A DNA stretch of 64,000 nucleotides from Holothuria scabra (lineage: Eukaryota > Echinodermata > Holothuroidea > Aspidochirotida > Holothuriidae). The stretch is taken from positions 20,167,318 to 20,231,317 of the forward strand of contig CM074188.1 in NCBI GenBank assembly GCA_037179385.1, in the 5' to 3' direction. The notes below the pieces were generated by a model. The model was not told the DNA's origin. It saw only the letters and a list, made by a program, of their open reading frames with translations, and ran no database searches. Of this stretch, positions 36,001 through 51,000 are shown one piece after another. The position numbers and the translations under genes were made by a program. The first letter of the stretch is position 1. Every line of letters begins with the position of its first letter.

Positions 36001-39000
36001 CAATCTTTGTATTTCTTTGTTTTTCTGTAAGTTCCTGCTCCTGGTACAAAGGTGTCATAGCACTCTTACCCTTATGGGGTGATGTAATTGATTAAGCCCT
36101 CTCTGTGCAACATCATTGCAAGCAAATAGGAAGTGTTCAAGGTCATAAAAGCATTTTTAATTTTAAAGGGACACAAGGCAGGTTATGTCAGTTGTACAAC
36201 AAGAAAGTCACAAATTATTGCACAATGGACTAATTTATTTTGAGTGAATAAACTTCAACATTTAATATCTCAACAATGGAACAAGCTATGACAATGTGAC
36301 TTGAATGAATATCATTTTGTAACCTCTAAAATGTATATTTTTAAAATTCTAGACTTGAGGTACACTTTAAGTCATGATCACTCTACAAAGAATTTGCATA
36401 GGCTTCCAATCTGATTTCTGTGAGTTTGCATTAAACCTTCTCAATCTTTGGTTGGAAAGAACTCAGAGTTTGCCAACCAGCCATAATCTGTGATTTGCAT
36501 CAGATGTTAACAAAAATTAAATTTAGATATCCTATTTATTTTGTGACGTCACATCAACAGACAGCTTTTACAAGATTACAAGTATCTGATAAAAGCTGTC
36601 TGACCATGTGATGTCTGGAAAAATCAGCATTTCATTTTCATAGGCACATGATGTAAATCATATATTTGCACTGGTTGTAAATTTTTTTCTCTTTCTGTCT
36701 GGAGATGGAGACGATTTAAAAAAAAACTTAAAAAATTGGATCAGATTACAATCTGAAATAGTAGTAGTGGGATCTCTATTGTCATCAATTATCAGTGTTT
36801 TGACAGGCATTTGTGATCTATTGAGGTGCATTTTTTCAATAGATTCATCTTTGTGATCCATCATCACTGGCAATAAAACACACCCTAGATGCTCACTCTG
36901 CCTCTGTCTCAGATTTTGACATCAGAGAGAACCAGCTGGTGTCATGTGGATTCTCTACAAGGTAAGTGGTGAAAATTGAAAACCTTGGATATAGAACTGG
37001 AAAAATCATCACCTGGTTAGATTATATTTTTTCAAGCGATTTAAATTATAAGGGATGTTAGTGCACAGTAGTTGTAGAATTGTAATACCCTAGCCCATCT
37101 TTCAATTTTAATCTATTAGAAGTATTAAATATGCTAATACATATGAATAAATGAATATAAAATGAGCACTGGAGATTGACCTATGGCAGTAGTTTTATGA
37201 TCAGGGTTGTTGATCTTTTTCTTTTTCGTGATTTAAATCAAATAAATCTATTTAAATCAGATTCTGTTGTTTAAAATTAAAATTACAATTAAAATCATGG
37301 TTTTACAGTTAAAACCATGATTGAAATCCTGATTTTAATCACCATGATATAAATCAAACATCCTGCAGGCAATTTTTAGTTTTATTCAGGGTTGTAGTCA
37401 CATATCTCTTACAGTAGCAAAATGGCTGCCCCACTTTGAAGCTATAGTGATGCTATTTTGTTGTGAAATCTTGTTGCTTCATTTATTTTTAATTTACTTT
37501 CAGACATGGTAACTACACATTTGACCGTTTCCTGATGGTGTTTGACCTTAGAATGATGAGAAGTATGTCTCCGTTCCACTTACCCATTGAGCCCCTCTTT
37601 GTCCGCTATGTACCAACTTTTTCAAATCGAGTCATTGCAATGAGTCAGGTAAGCTTTTCTTGCAGTTACACCGTTAACAGTGTTTGCTGTAAATGTTGCC
37701 AGAGACTTTTAACATAAACCTCTCTTCCCCTGCTGCCGCAATTTTCTTTCCAAAGGTTTAGAGGGGTACTTTTAACCCTTTCTGAGCATAGTAAAGGTAA
37801 AAAAATTTTGAATGTGTTCATGGCTTAGACAGCGATGTGCACTAAATGTAACAAAGAGAATGATGGTTTGTATTTTTTTAGATACAGCTCCTTTCTAATG
37901 TATGTATTGGAAGTTGTCACATTTTCAACAAAAAGTGAACCTGAAGCAAACATATATGACATATCCTCACATTAATGGGCAGTCTTTTGCTTTTCTTTAA
38001 ACTTTTCAACTAATTTTTTTCTCAACAATCCCTTTATGAGAATGTGATTGTATAAGTAGCATGGGAATTGTACAGACTTTGTATCCCACATGGGGAATTC
38101 CCAAGGTGCACACAACAGTCTGAAAAACAAAGGGAAACAAATCATCACTTGTCATAGTGAGAAAGTGATATAACTTCTTGACCCTCAAGTTCACTTTGGA
38201 CCATAAATGTACAGTAAATTCATTTACTGATATCTCGAGAAATACATGTTCCATTGGAATGGAACTTTCACCACACTGTATAGATTTGGTTCCTCTTTCA
38301 CATATGATTTATTGAATATTTGCTTAAACTTCCCTTTTCAGGTTTTCACACAATCTCTATTATTTGCTTTGATAACACGTACAGTAAGCAATTTTTTATT
38401 TACCCTTTTAAAGGGAAAGTGGGAATAATACCCCCCACCCTTTGTCAAAAGAGAGAAGTGGTTTTGAAACAATTAAAGATTTGTTCCATTTTATTTTTGT
38501 CACATTTATTGAACATACTGTGCCATCATTTAACAGGGGATGGTTTTTGTGGTGGCAATTTGCTACACAAACAGGCCAAGTTGCTACACAAATGAAAAAA
38601 TGGGTAGCAATTTTTGGTGTGCATAACCCTTGCATTTTCACAAGCATCTTCAAAACTGCTATGCAAAATTTGAATGCTTAATTATTTCCTGATTTGAGTC
38701 AGTCAAGCTTTCATACCCCAGGGTATATTCAGAGAGTTGCAATAGAAAAGTGCAAGCTTTACTGTCATTGATTGCTGTCCTGGAGAGGGGTTCAAGACTC
38801 CTGCCCTTTTGATCATTTTTGCTTTTGATAGAGGGATGAGTTATCGTATAGTGCTGTATTTGACAAATTTTGAAGCTTATGTGATGGTCAGTGGGGAGGG
38901 GGGTTTGCACATGTTGTGCCTCACTTTGATAAACCAGTGAAGGTTTCTTTTGTCTATAAACTTACAGCAATAAAGTCAAAATATTTATATTAGCTATTGA

Positions 39001-42000
39001 TTTGAACCCCCTTCACCCCTACTTGCAACTAGGGTGTGCCATCGCAGCTCTTGTCTCTATATTTAAGCTAAGCAATTGAGTCTTAACATCTATAAACTCT
39101 TCAAATGGATCCTATTGCACCTCTGCCTGCAGCCAGTATGAGTGAGTACTGGTGTCGCCTTTCTTTTAGCCTACCAATCAGACCTAAACATTTATAAACT
39201 CTTCAAATGAATCCTATTGCACATACTGTGGCCAAGTTGTGCTAGTGCAGGTCTTGTGTGTATAAGCTTCACAATTCAATCTAAACAGCTCTTCAAATGG
39301 ATCCCTTCTTGCCCCCTGTCTCCAGCCAGGATAAGCCCAATGCAGGTTCTTGTGCCTATAAGCTTGTCAATAAGATCTTAACATTTACAGTATTAATTCA
39401 AAAAAGAATTCTGCACACTTTATTAAACATAGAAAAGTTGATGTAGGTAATAAATTGGAACCACTCATTTCTTATCATAAATGTTTTCAAATGGACTAAA
39501 AAAAGGTGAAAATCATAGGCAGTTTTTAAAAACAAGATTTTCTTTTGTTCTCATTTTAGTCTGGTCACTTCCAGCTGGTTGATCCAGGTGGACTGATGAC
39601 GGCTGATGATATTGTACTCTACCAGGTCAACATCGTCGGTGATATGTTGATGTGCATGGATGTGTGTAGTACCTATCACTGCATGGCATTTGGTGATGTC
39701 GGAGGTATGGATAATACACTGTATATGAATAGACAAATAAGCCAGTTCAGTAATTCATTTTGGTGGCCGTGTGCCTGAGCACACCCTCCAAATCGTTGGG
39801 ATAGACAAACCAATCTGGCAACTACAACACGTATTCCAAAATTTGAATTAACATGAAGATTTGGTGGAACATTCCCTTGTAATCATTCCATAACATCAGG
39901 GGGGATCTCAAGGGTGGTTTAGTGCAGTGGGTTAAAAATTGTCTTTTTGGTGTAAAAATTTGCATTTAAATCTACCAAAAAGTAGCACTGAGACTGCAGT
40001 GTTCATTCGACTTAGCTGAACAAATGATGTACTGATGAAAACAAGGAAATGCTGTGGTGAGCTTGGTTTGTATATCCTATGCTGTGCCCCACAATTCCAT
40101 GTGGCAACAAATTACCAAACTAGCTTATTGGAAAATTCTACTCCCAGTTCATCATGGGAATGGGTCCTACTGTAGCCAAAGTGAGCCTTCAAGGCAGTTG
40201 TTGGCTTATGTTACCCTTTGCACTTATACACTTATACCCTTGGCATTTGTACATATTACCAAAGCGGCTCATGTATATGCATGACTACTACATCTGTGGT
40301 TGGAAAAAGTTGGGAATGTGAGATGTTCCTTCCTGGAAAATTTGGGTATTTGGAGGGATATGTTGGAAACTGGAGGAAAATCTGCTCTTGTGTACATGAT
40401 TATGTTAGAAATTGAAGAAAATTTATCTCCCTTCCTGGGGAAAAACATTTCCCGCCCTGACTACATGCTTGCTGAGTCGTCTACTATAACTTCATGTATT
40501 TTCACACATGTAAGGTAGTTGTCATTGTATATTTGATCTTTATCCAAACTAGAAATACCAAGTTACCCAAATCATCTGTTGATCTTTTACAGAGCAACTA
40601 ATTCACTTAAGATAGCAAAGATATTTTACTCCAAAAGTATCAACTACACCAGTGGTGAGGAATTTATAAAATGACATAAAAGATGAGAGGTTGCTTGGAA
40701 TCTCACAAATTTTTATGAAATTTTCCTTAAGTAAATGAAATGAAAATAATGTGCTGATAGTGTCTGTTTGAAATGAGTCTATAAAAAGTGAGATTTTAAG
40801 TTTTAGGGAAAAATTGAAACTTTTGATAGGATGAACATCAATTAACTTTGCTGTTGATACCCTAGATGTCTGGCATCAACTGGAGATCTAGCCTGGGAAT
40901 TATTCTTCAAAATTTCTTTTCCCAGGATACATTCACCTGTGGGCTGATGCTGAAGATGTTGTCTTTAACAGAATGTCCAGGGAAACACAGTTTGCAACTT
41001 CTGTAAGAATTTTTTGAGTTTTTGACTGTTTTTTGTCACCCTCCAGTAATTGCAAGAGAAATGAAGTTTGTACAGCTCTAAGATAAACTGACTAATTAAA
41101 TTGATAAATGTTTTTCCTCTTTTACTTTTAGATATATAGGGTTAACATTTTAATAATTCATTAACAGGAAGTGCAAGGGTATGTGAATAAATATGAGGTT
41201 AATTGGTGGGCAAAGGGGGAAGCAGAGAGATGGTAGTATAAATCTGATACTTGTACACCCCCTTTTTACCCCACAATGCTTGAGAAAGATAAAGAATGCC
41301 AGGAGTCCTAGAAAACTTGGGTTGAATATGGGGAAGAAAAGTGAAAGAGCCAGTTTTATCATATGTAATGAAAAGCTGAAAAATAACACAGATGTAAAAA
41401 TCAAAGTATAAATTTTTGTAAATGTTTTGAGGATATTAAATATTATGTAATAGTTGTGATTGCAGGGAACGTGCGGTCTTTACTAGTATTTATGGTAGGA
41501 ATCCTACCTGTCCAAACGTTGTTAAGTGCCAACATAGTTTGTTTTGTGACTAATTTACCATTTGTTGTGTTTTTGTTTTAAAATGTGTATCTTTAATTGC
41601 AACGTACATTTTCCTTCATTAAATAGGTTGAACCGCTGCCAACAATTGATATAAACAACCATCTGGCATCGTTCTACTCTATACCACTTCCGTTTCCCCA
41701 GGGGGACGAACCTCTGCTATCAGAGTGGCCAAGTGAATCTTGTCGACCTGTCCATAGGTTAGTGTGTTTCCTCTATGTTAGAAAGTGCAGGCTGAGTGAA
41801 ACATATGTGTATATCTTTAGGCAAATGGGGAGCTGGTTATGGCATAAAACATTTTGTGCAGCTTATACAGGGTCAAGGGGCAGACCACAGTCCGGCCCAC
41901 TACAAGGTTGAATCCGCACCAGCCCATCAGAAATGATTCATAGTGCAAAATTTTTCAGATTTATTGATGACAACCTTAGGCTACGCCATTTCATAGCTAC

Positions 42001-45000
42001 AGAATGCAGTCAACCATTAAAATCTACTATGAAACTAGGTAGCTTACATTAAAATAATATTGCTGAGCATTTTGTGCTACAATCTTCAAATCTGTTCAAT
42101 AAAAAGTGAAAAGGAATCACTGCTTTGCTAGCCAAATGATTGCATTTTGTTGCCTCTTGCTTTGGACAAAAAACTGAAAAACAAGTATAGCATGTGGCCC
42201 CTCTGCCATTGTAATCAATACATGTGGCCCACTCCTGCCAAAGGTTGGACGAACTCAAACAAATATTTGATGTTTCAGTTTCCAGAATACAATATTCACT
42301 CAAGGAGTAAATCTTATGAAGCATCTGTTGAGTCCAAAAGCCCCCCACCTGTAGATGGTGAGATTTATTTTCTTTTTATGGAGTGTGCACTTTGGATGAT
42401 AACTGGAATGTGATAGAATGGGAAGACTATCTGAGTATAAGAGAGAATAGCAAAACAGAAAAAAAAATTTTTAGGGAGGAGACATTAGATAAATTTGGCT
42501 GCACATACTCACGACCTAAAAATCCTTGGGATATTACATAATTATACAAGAAACTTCTTTCCAAAATTTAAGTTAATTTAAGAAAATAGTCAAATCTTCC
42601 CTTTCATAAAGATCCACCATAATTGTATGGTGTGTTCTTTTACATGATTTTTGATTGCATGACATTTGAGATACCCTCTCAGTATGAAAATGGATACTAT
42701 ATTCTTCCACAAATTATGTTGCTTGTCACATATGCTGAGCTTGAGATTTGTTTATACCCTATGTATCCCATAATTCTATTCAGCATTTAAATAATGGAAC
42801 TTGCTTTATGTTAGCATATGGTTGACATATTGAGTTTAGGAGGCAGCAATCAGATCACAATTGGGTTAGAAACAGAGTGGATTGGCTCAGTCAGTTTAGG
42901 GTTTTGATGTGGAGTCATGGCCTGCCTAATACATTTCAAGTAATATGTAGGAAAAGTACTTCGCTGTGAGTAATTTGTCTCTAGCTTACCCATTTAATAC
43001 CTGCAAAGGTTTATGTAACATGAATGAGGTTTTCCTCCTTTCAGCTAAACTTCAAGAAAATTCAGCTACTAACCAACCATAACCCATGTCTTGTATTAAC
43101 ATCTTACTTTTGGTGTCCGCAAAGCATTGTCATCCTAAAGTTAATTGACACAGACATTTCCTGCTTCCCTGGTGGGAAGGTACACTTAAATATGCTATCT
43201 TTCTGTATTGTGTTTAAAGTTGCATTGGCTTTTAACTACACATTGCATGCAGTGTGCATGGTGCTCAGCATAAGCAATGGAGAAAGAAAAACAAGCCAGT
43301 GAGCCACAACTGGAAAAAAGGCTATGGGCGGGTTGATTTGAACCAAATTGTTGGAAACTGCGCTGTAAAACTTAATGTAACCAACTAAATAACTGCAGAC
43401 AATGTTATGTTATTGGCCTAGCCTATACAGTAGGTGTGATACCAACATCACCAAAGCAGAATTTTTACCATGTGTGCCTCTTATCTTTTTCCCTGATCTG
43501 CAAGGTAAAATTTGGGGATGCAATCCTTTAGGTAGTTACAGTAGTATGTGTTATGATTTACTTTTCTTGTTCTTGTTACTGCATAGGCAAACTGTTCCTG
43601 TTGATTCCCAAATTCTGAGTAACATGAAGATTGTCGATTTCATTGGCTACGCACCAAAATCCGGGAATCAACTGAGAAATCAGGTGGCTTACCCAGAAGT
43701 ATTGGCTGAGCTCTGTGCTGACATTAAAGAGATGGTGCCAGAATCACCAATGGGAAGAGGTATGAATTGGAAAATTATGGAATGATCCTGTTCAAATTTT
43801 CTAAGGGGATATTTTGTTTTTACCACAAATTTTCAAATTTTTGAAACCAATATATATAGAAACATAATTTTGTCTATTTAGAAATGAGGACACCACAGTA
43901 GCTTCCTCCTTCAGAAATTTGAGCAATCTTTGCTCTAGATCAATTCTTTGATCCAAACCTTTCAAATTTTAAATTTTTCAACATTCAGTAACTCTTGTTG
44001 TGTGGCTTGACTGAGTTGTTTGATAATGTTGGAAACTTTCTTTTATGCCACCACATTTCAGCACTTTAGAGCAGAGCAAGTATTTCCCTTTAACACAAAC
44101 CACAGTTGCAGTGAAAGTGGGCTGTGCATGGGACCATAAGGCAAAATTTTGGACCCTCTCAAATTCTGAATACCAAACATTGTTTATAATAAAAATTCTA
44201 ATGGCTGTTGATTACGTAAAGAGATATCTGTAATGGGTACTGTTTTAGGGGAAAATTATAGTTCCAATAAAAGTACCTGACCACTGGTTCATTATTCCAA
44301 TAAGGTGCATCAATGAGCAGCAGCTTTATAATGACCATTCTTGTACACTAAAAGCCTCCCCCCCCCAGGGGGTTTTTACTGACAACTTACAGCAAATTGT
44401 GAAAAAAGGTGCTTTCAAAAATGGGATCAAATTACTACTCATGGTCCTTTGAAGGTGTTAGATCCCCTTGCAGTTTAATCTGAATAAACTGTTATGAAAT
44501 GTCAACCTTCAGGTTTTTCTACAAATTCTGGAATGTGCATCATTTTGGTATTGATGAAACATGTTGTGACAAGGTTAGGCATAGGATGAATTTTTTGAGA
44601 TGTTAAATGACCCTTTGAAGTATTATTATGTGTCCAGTCAATACATAAAAGAACACAAAGCGATTTTTTAGCTGTTCTCCCCCTTTTCTACTCACAAATT
44701 GGTTTTACAGTTCTGTAGTTTAGTCTGGACTTGGACTCGTGATTTCGGAATTTGAAGCACTCGGCCAGAAGGGTCGATTTTTCCCCCATTGAGAAAGCAC
44801 AGGGACTCGAGTCAGAGCTCTAGTTGGACTTGAGTCCTTGAAAGTTGAAACTTGCCAGACTCGTGACTCAAAATCTCCACTTCAGCTCATCCCACAACAT
44901 CCATAGTCATTTTATCTACAATTGTTTAAGTTGGTGGTACCATATTGGCTGTGGTTTGAAATGGCTTAGGAATGACATGATTTTGGTAGAGATTTGTAGA

Positions 45001-48000
45001 TGTGGAGCACCTTGAGGTCCATCATTGCTTAGAAGTAATACAATAATTTTGAATATTAGATCTACTATTTATCCTTGCTCGGATATCTTGCATAGTATGA
45101 AAAGTTTTCTGAAATGAATCTTAACTGAATTTTTTTGTTTTATGTAAAGGTGATGATGACCAAGAGTGCTTTGTACCCAAGAAATATAGGAAGGTTGAAA
45201 TCAAGTATTCTGGCAGATTTGGAGTGGACGACTTCAACTTCCGTCATTACAATACAACAAATTTTGCTGGTCTAGAGCCTCACATTCCCAATGCTTATTG
45301 CAACAGCATGCTACAGGTGACTGATTCATTGCTATTGTGTCCCTATCATTGTAGGGTGATTTTCTTCATCCCTTGCAGTTCCAATTCTTCCAAACTACTT
45401 ACTTCTAGCTCCTCCCACAGCTGTCTAAAACTCGTCATTATCCAAAATATCTGTAGTTTACTGATTCAGGGCATATCCTGATAAACACACAATGCCCTAA
45501 TGTGTTATTATAATGTTCTTAGTAGTACTGACTGTGTAATATGGGCTTCTCTGCATTTATGAACTGCTTTAAATTGTATCATTAGAGAATTTTGCACCAC
45601 GGAGGTGGATGTCATGACTTGGTCAATATGCCACAACTTTGTCGATTTTTCAACAGTAGAAAACTGCAAACAAGAATAGGTGTTCACTGGACCATGAAAT
45701 TTGAAACAATATGGCTTCTTGGCAATTGATCAACAAGAAAGAAATTCAAGGATAGGTTAGTCTGTCCAAGTTTCAAGGGAGCAGATTTTCGAATGTATCC
45801 AGAGTATAAAGATTGTCATTCCGGCTGACAAGTGACTGGAATTAAGTCACATGGAAGTGTTATCTCTTTCTGGTCAGTTTCGCTTTTTTTCAAAAGATAC
45901 ACATTAGTAAGAATATTTTCAAGCTGAATTCACACCAAAGCAGAAATTTACTACATTTTGCAAGTTTTGAAATTTTTGTATGTTCATATGAGGGAAATTT
46001 GGTGTTAGTAGAAATTCCTGAAAATCACCCCTGTTTTTGCTGGGATAAAAATTAGACACCTTACTCAGTGATCTACCATTAACATGCAGGATGTAGACCA
46101 ATCAGGATCTACATTTTATTGTGAAGAAATGTAAGCATACCTCATCAATTCTGTTGCCAACAGTTGTGACGTCATTTGTTTGTAAAGATGAATTAGTCTA
46201 TAAAGAAATTATGATATGAGGTGATGATGATTTCATCACTGTCTTTCATTCCTTATTTGAAATAACAGCAGATGTAGATGAAATAATCTCTCTTTGTTTC
46301 ATTCTTATACAGGTATTACACTTCATTGAACCACTCAGGTGCTCCCTTCAGAGTCATCTTTGTGACAAGGAATTTTGTTTGGCATGTGAGATGGGATTTT
46401 TGTTCTACATGCTGGATCACTGCAAGGGACAAACATGTCAGGTGGGTTTATGCAATTAATTTTCTTTGTAATAAAATAGTAATCATTGGATCAATAAAAA
46501 GTTTCTGTTTTATCAATCTATCGATCAATCATACAATCAATCAGTTAATCAATCAATTAGTCAGTGCAGCTTTCAATTTTGTCACTAAACTGAAAGCTGT
46601 GTTTAGTGACTGATTCTCCAACTAGCTTTTAAAATTCTGTACAACTTATTTTCAAAAGTAGGTGAAAGTTACCTTTATTTCTTTCAGGAACTTTGAACAA
46701 TCATCCCCAGGAATCAAAATAAGATTCAAAAAGGGCATAACCAGAATGAGCTAAATTGCTATTGATCTGTGTTATGCCAATGGGGCATTTTGAGGGGCAC
46801 CACAGCCATTAGGAAGGGCATGATAGCCATGGCTATCAATGCTATTGGTTATTTTGAGCCCTGTGTTCCCAAGTACGCCATTTGTTATCATCTTGTATGC
46901 TTCGGTGCTATCTGATGGGCAGGGGTGGGGCTGGTGGGTTGGTGGGAGTTCTGATTAGGCTTAAGATAGAGGAAACATGGAAAAAGGGTACAGTGTTAAG
47001 TCAAGTCTGAGGATAAGCATATGCTGTGTTCAGAATGCATCAGGTTTGTACTGTTCATATCATGCCTTGAATTTTGAGGCGTGTGAGTACAATTGCACAC
47101 CATCACTCTCCCCAAGTCACCACGAAGGATGTGCATTGTAGCACTGCTTTATCAAGATGAGAACTCAGGTAAACCAATTAAATTTTAATAAAGAAGCCCA
47201 CCTACCACAACCCTTACTTTCCCGAGGATTGCAGTTTGTAGCACAACTGGAAAATATAAATCTCAAGGCCTGTCATATGTTAATTTAGCCTAGTAAGGAT
47301 GTATGTTTGGTATTCTTTCATTTGAATTTTTGCTGGTTTGTGAATTTTGTTTCTCTTTTTTGCTATCAACTGGCATAAAAAAAAGACAAAGTATTGGAAA
47401 TGGTAAAAGCAGTTAGATGATGTTTTATTATGCAATTTCTAACCAGTTGTGTTAGATCAGGTGGGCAACAGCCTTTGCTCCAGTCGTAGCTCACTGACTT
47501 GTTTTCCGTACTCCACTGCTCATGCTGAGCTCAAAGAACAATGGCAGAGAGTTCCATGTGTAAATTCTTTGCTAGGAGTCAATCTCCAGATGTCCCCCTG
47601 CAATTCAGATGCTCTAACCTATGCTGCTAACATGGCCGATACGAAAGTTAAGCAAAATATCCTTTGACTGGCAGATTTCAGTAGAGACCTCCCTCAGCAT
47701 TTACTTTGATCTTTATTTGTCACTCCCACCACACAGCTAAGACCCACTCATTTGTAAATAAACTGTCTCACATGTGTGCACACAGTGTATAAACTTGCTT
47801 CCATAGCACAGTTCAGTCTTTTGTTCACATGTTTCCAATGTTCCTGCTTTTATCAGTGAGCAAACAACAGACACACTCAAACAGAATTATACTCTTGGTG
47901 TTTAATGAAGCTTGAGGGGAATGGGCAGAGTAAACTGAGAGCTGTGAACACAGGTAGTATCGGGCCTGAAAGCGTCATGATTTGACAGTACAAAAGGTCG

Positions 48001-51000
48001 TTGAAATCGTCATCGAAATTTGTCAGCTTGTTTGTATGACATTTTTAGCCTAAAATATGTAATGATTGCTCCACAGGCCAGCAATTTTTTGAGAGCATTT
48101 CGAACCATTCCTGAGGTGTCTGCACTTGGCTTGCTTCTTGCTGATGTAGAAGAGTCAACTGGTAAAGCTAATTTTCCAAGATTAATTCAGAGCTGGAACA
48201 GATTTGTATTACAGCAAATAGTCCAGGTGAGATTTTTTTATGTTTTTCAGAGTTCAAAAATCTATGCTAGTCAGTAAAAATCTATTGCCTTCATGTTTAA
48301 TGTCAGATTAGTGTTCAAAAAAGATTTTCAAAACTAGTTTGGACTTGGTTTGGTAAAAGTTTGCATGTCGATTCATAACCTCAGAAACAAACGTTTCTAA
48401 CATACCTCAAATAAACTGTAACTGTCACTGCATGTGGGTTGTTGTGATTTTGTATGCAGACCTCATTCCAGTTATGGGTCTTCCTTGCTCAATCAGTAAT
48501 GGAGGAATGAAACTTGATTCCAGATAAAGGAGTGCTCTCGCCATATGAAATTTTGCATTGCCCTTGAAAAACCTTCTCACACATTTGCCCATTTAATAAA
48601 TTTGACTAGAACGACATCTTCAGTATCCACCTCTAGCTATGTTTACTGTTCAGTTCATAATGTAACTAACATATTTCATAACTACTGTGCATAGAATAAT
48701 GTTATTTTATTGTAGGGACTTTAAATAAATTAAAGTTTTTCCTTTCATTTGCTCAGGAAACCCAGAAGGGGTTAGAAGGAGAGGGAGAAAGTGAGGGCGA
48801 AAGTGAACCTTCTCAAGTCGGCAGTTTGTTTGAGGCAAAGGTTCACATCAAAAGTAGATGCCGGTCTTGTTCCAAGGAGTCTGATAGAGTTTCTGCATCA
48901 AGTGTGGTGACTCTGAATTATCCAACAGGGGGTAAGTATAGAGTGTTTTTATGTGGGTCTTAATTGGCAAAATATCAAGTCAAACAACATGTCATCACTA
49001 TGGCCCTTGACTGCTTCTCAGCTACACTCCCCGACAAAAGTAAATGAAACACCCTACCTTCACTCCCCTTTTCACTGTTGGATACAACCTTTTAACTATC
49101 AGCTAGGACACAACATTGAGAGGGGGAGAGGGAGTTTCAAGGGAAGTTTGTGAGTGCATTTTGTCCCCATACCAGCGATTTTGTTTAATTGTTTTGTGTG
49201 GGATTGGAGCTATATGTACTGCACAGAGTTTTTGTCCAGCAATAGGTTAAAGGGGGGGGGGACTTGTAAGGTCATTGAAAACCCTCCATATTGGAAAAAG
49301 CATAGACATGTCATTGACCTAAATGAGGAAGTAATGTTGTCATGTTTCATGATATGCCAAGGCAGTGATCCTGAAAATGTCAAAACAGTTATACTGGAAA
49401 TTTTGAAAAATTGCTTTTAGAAATATTTGGTGTAATGCAGAAATGTTCCTGCATAAAGAAAAGTAAACTCTGTCAGTAAGATACTAATTTTTGTATGAAA
49501 TGATTTTTGTGTATTGTAAAACATGTCCTTATAACAAAAGAATGCAGAAGAATCTAAAAAGAAGTATAAACAGGGGGGTTAAGAATATGCTCAAAGTATA
49601 TTCTCTGCCAGTCGAGAGTGGCAACTGAAAGTCAGGACTTGAATCATTTTGGAACTGTGTTTGAGATGGAACTTGAATCCTGTTTGAACTTTTGGTTTCT
49701 CTAGCTGACACTATGTAACAACACATTCATGTTAGTTTGTTATTAAACCCAATTAAATCAACTCTCATGAAAAACTTTTATCAGGCCTTGAATTTTAAGG
49801 CAAGTGCAATCACACATTATCTCTTGTCTCATGTAACTTGTGAGGAGTGTAATTTCTTGCAAAGCTAGGTGAAGAATGGGAGCTGATATGAATCTATTTA
49901 AATTTAAACAAAACAACACACTTACCACGCCCCTTAATTTCCTGAGGAGTGTGATTTTGTAGCACACCTGGAAAATCTAAAACTCAAGGCATGTTATGTT
50001 GATATCATTTATGTTTTTATTGAAATGCTCTGCTGGTTGTGTTCACATGTTCATGTTTTTATTGTAATAAAATATTTTGGAGAGGCAGAAAAGCTCCTGG
50101 TTAATTATTTTTGAATCATTCACTTGTGGGTCTATCAACAAGTGTCATATTTTCTCTCTTTAATTCAGGACCTGGCAAACCAGAAGCCAAGATTGACTTT
50201 GCCAGTGTTCTGCAGAGAAGTATGTGCTCCGACCAGTCCACATACACCTTTTGTGAAGACTGCAAAAAGTATCAACCTTCGGTAAGTGAAGACTTTCTTA
50301 TCGTTGTGAAAGTTGTGAAGTGACTGTGGAAGTTGAAAGATAAGGCCCATCTTTTTTGTAATTCCTTGTTGGTGACTATTGTCACACCTCTGTTACATTT
50401 CATATGACACACTGAAGGTCAGAGGTTCAATTGCCAGGTGGAAACATACCAAAAGAACTAAAATAGAACCAACTGCCATTGTGCATGGTGCTCTGCATAA
50501 GCAGTTCTTGTTGAATTTTCCTGCCTATAAAAACTCTGTCCACACCTTTTTGCTTCAGTAAATGAAGGTCAACAAACACCAGATAAGATGTTGCCCTACT
50601 GCTTGCCTTTCAAACCTTGCAAGCAATAGCACATCTGACCTGTATTACTCAGCCTTTGTTTACATATTCAGCTAGCTGTGTCTTATCTAGCTTGTGGTTT
50701 CTTGGAGTGTGTTTGAGTGAGTTAAGCAGGAAGTCAGGTGAAATTTTATTACGCCACCAAACCTCGCTTTTGATGGAGATTAAGGTGAAATATTTAATAG
50801 GGTAAGAAATTTGTCATGTTGAGTAGGGAATGCAATTCAGTGCCCCACAACTGACAAAAAGGCTGTGTCACCACTCTAGATTAAACCAGTAGGTCTTAAG
50901 TTGAAGCGTGAAACCCTTCCTCTCTAACTTTGTTCAGTATCCTTGTGAATATGAATGATTTTGATGAAATTTTCAAAGTTTACTAGCATGAAAGTGAATT

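Noticed and set aside
37200..37365. hAT element with CAGGGTTG ends
   Set aside because: The right end matches only partly and no 8-bp duplication is present, so only a generic repeat is called.
42253..42360. Possible extra PAN2 exon reading SPPPVDGEI, like the vertebrate PPVDAEI segment, with acceptor TTTCAG and donor GTGAG
   Set aside because: Its entry and exit phases do not fit exons 9 and 10, and the frame that fits contains a stop. Exon 10 itself already supplies the matching PVDSQI segment.
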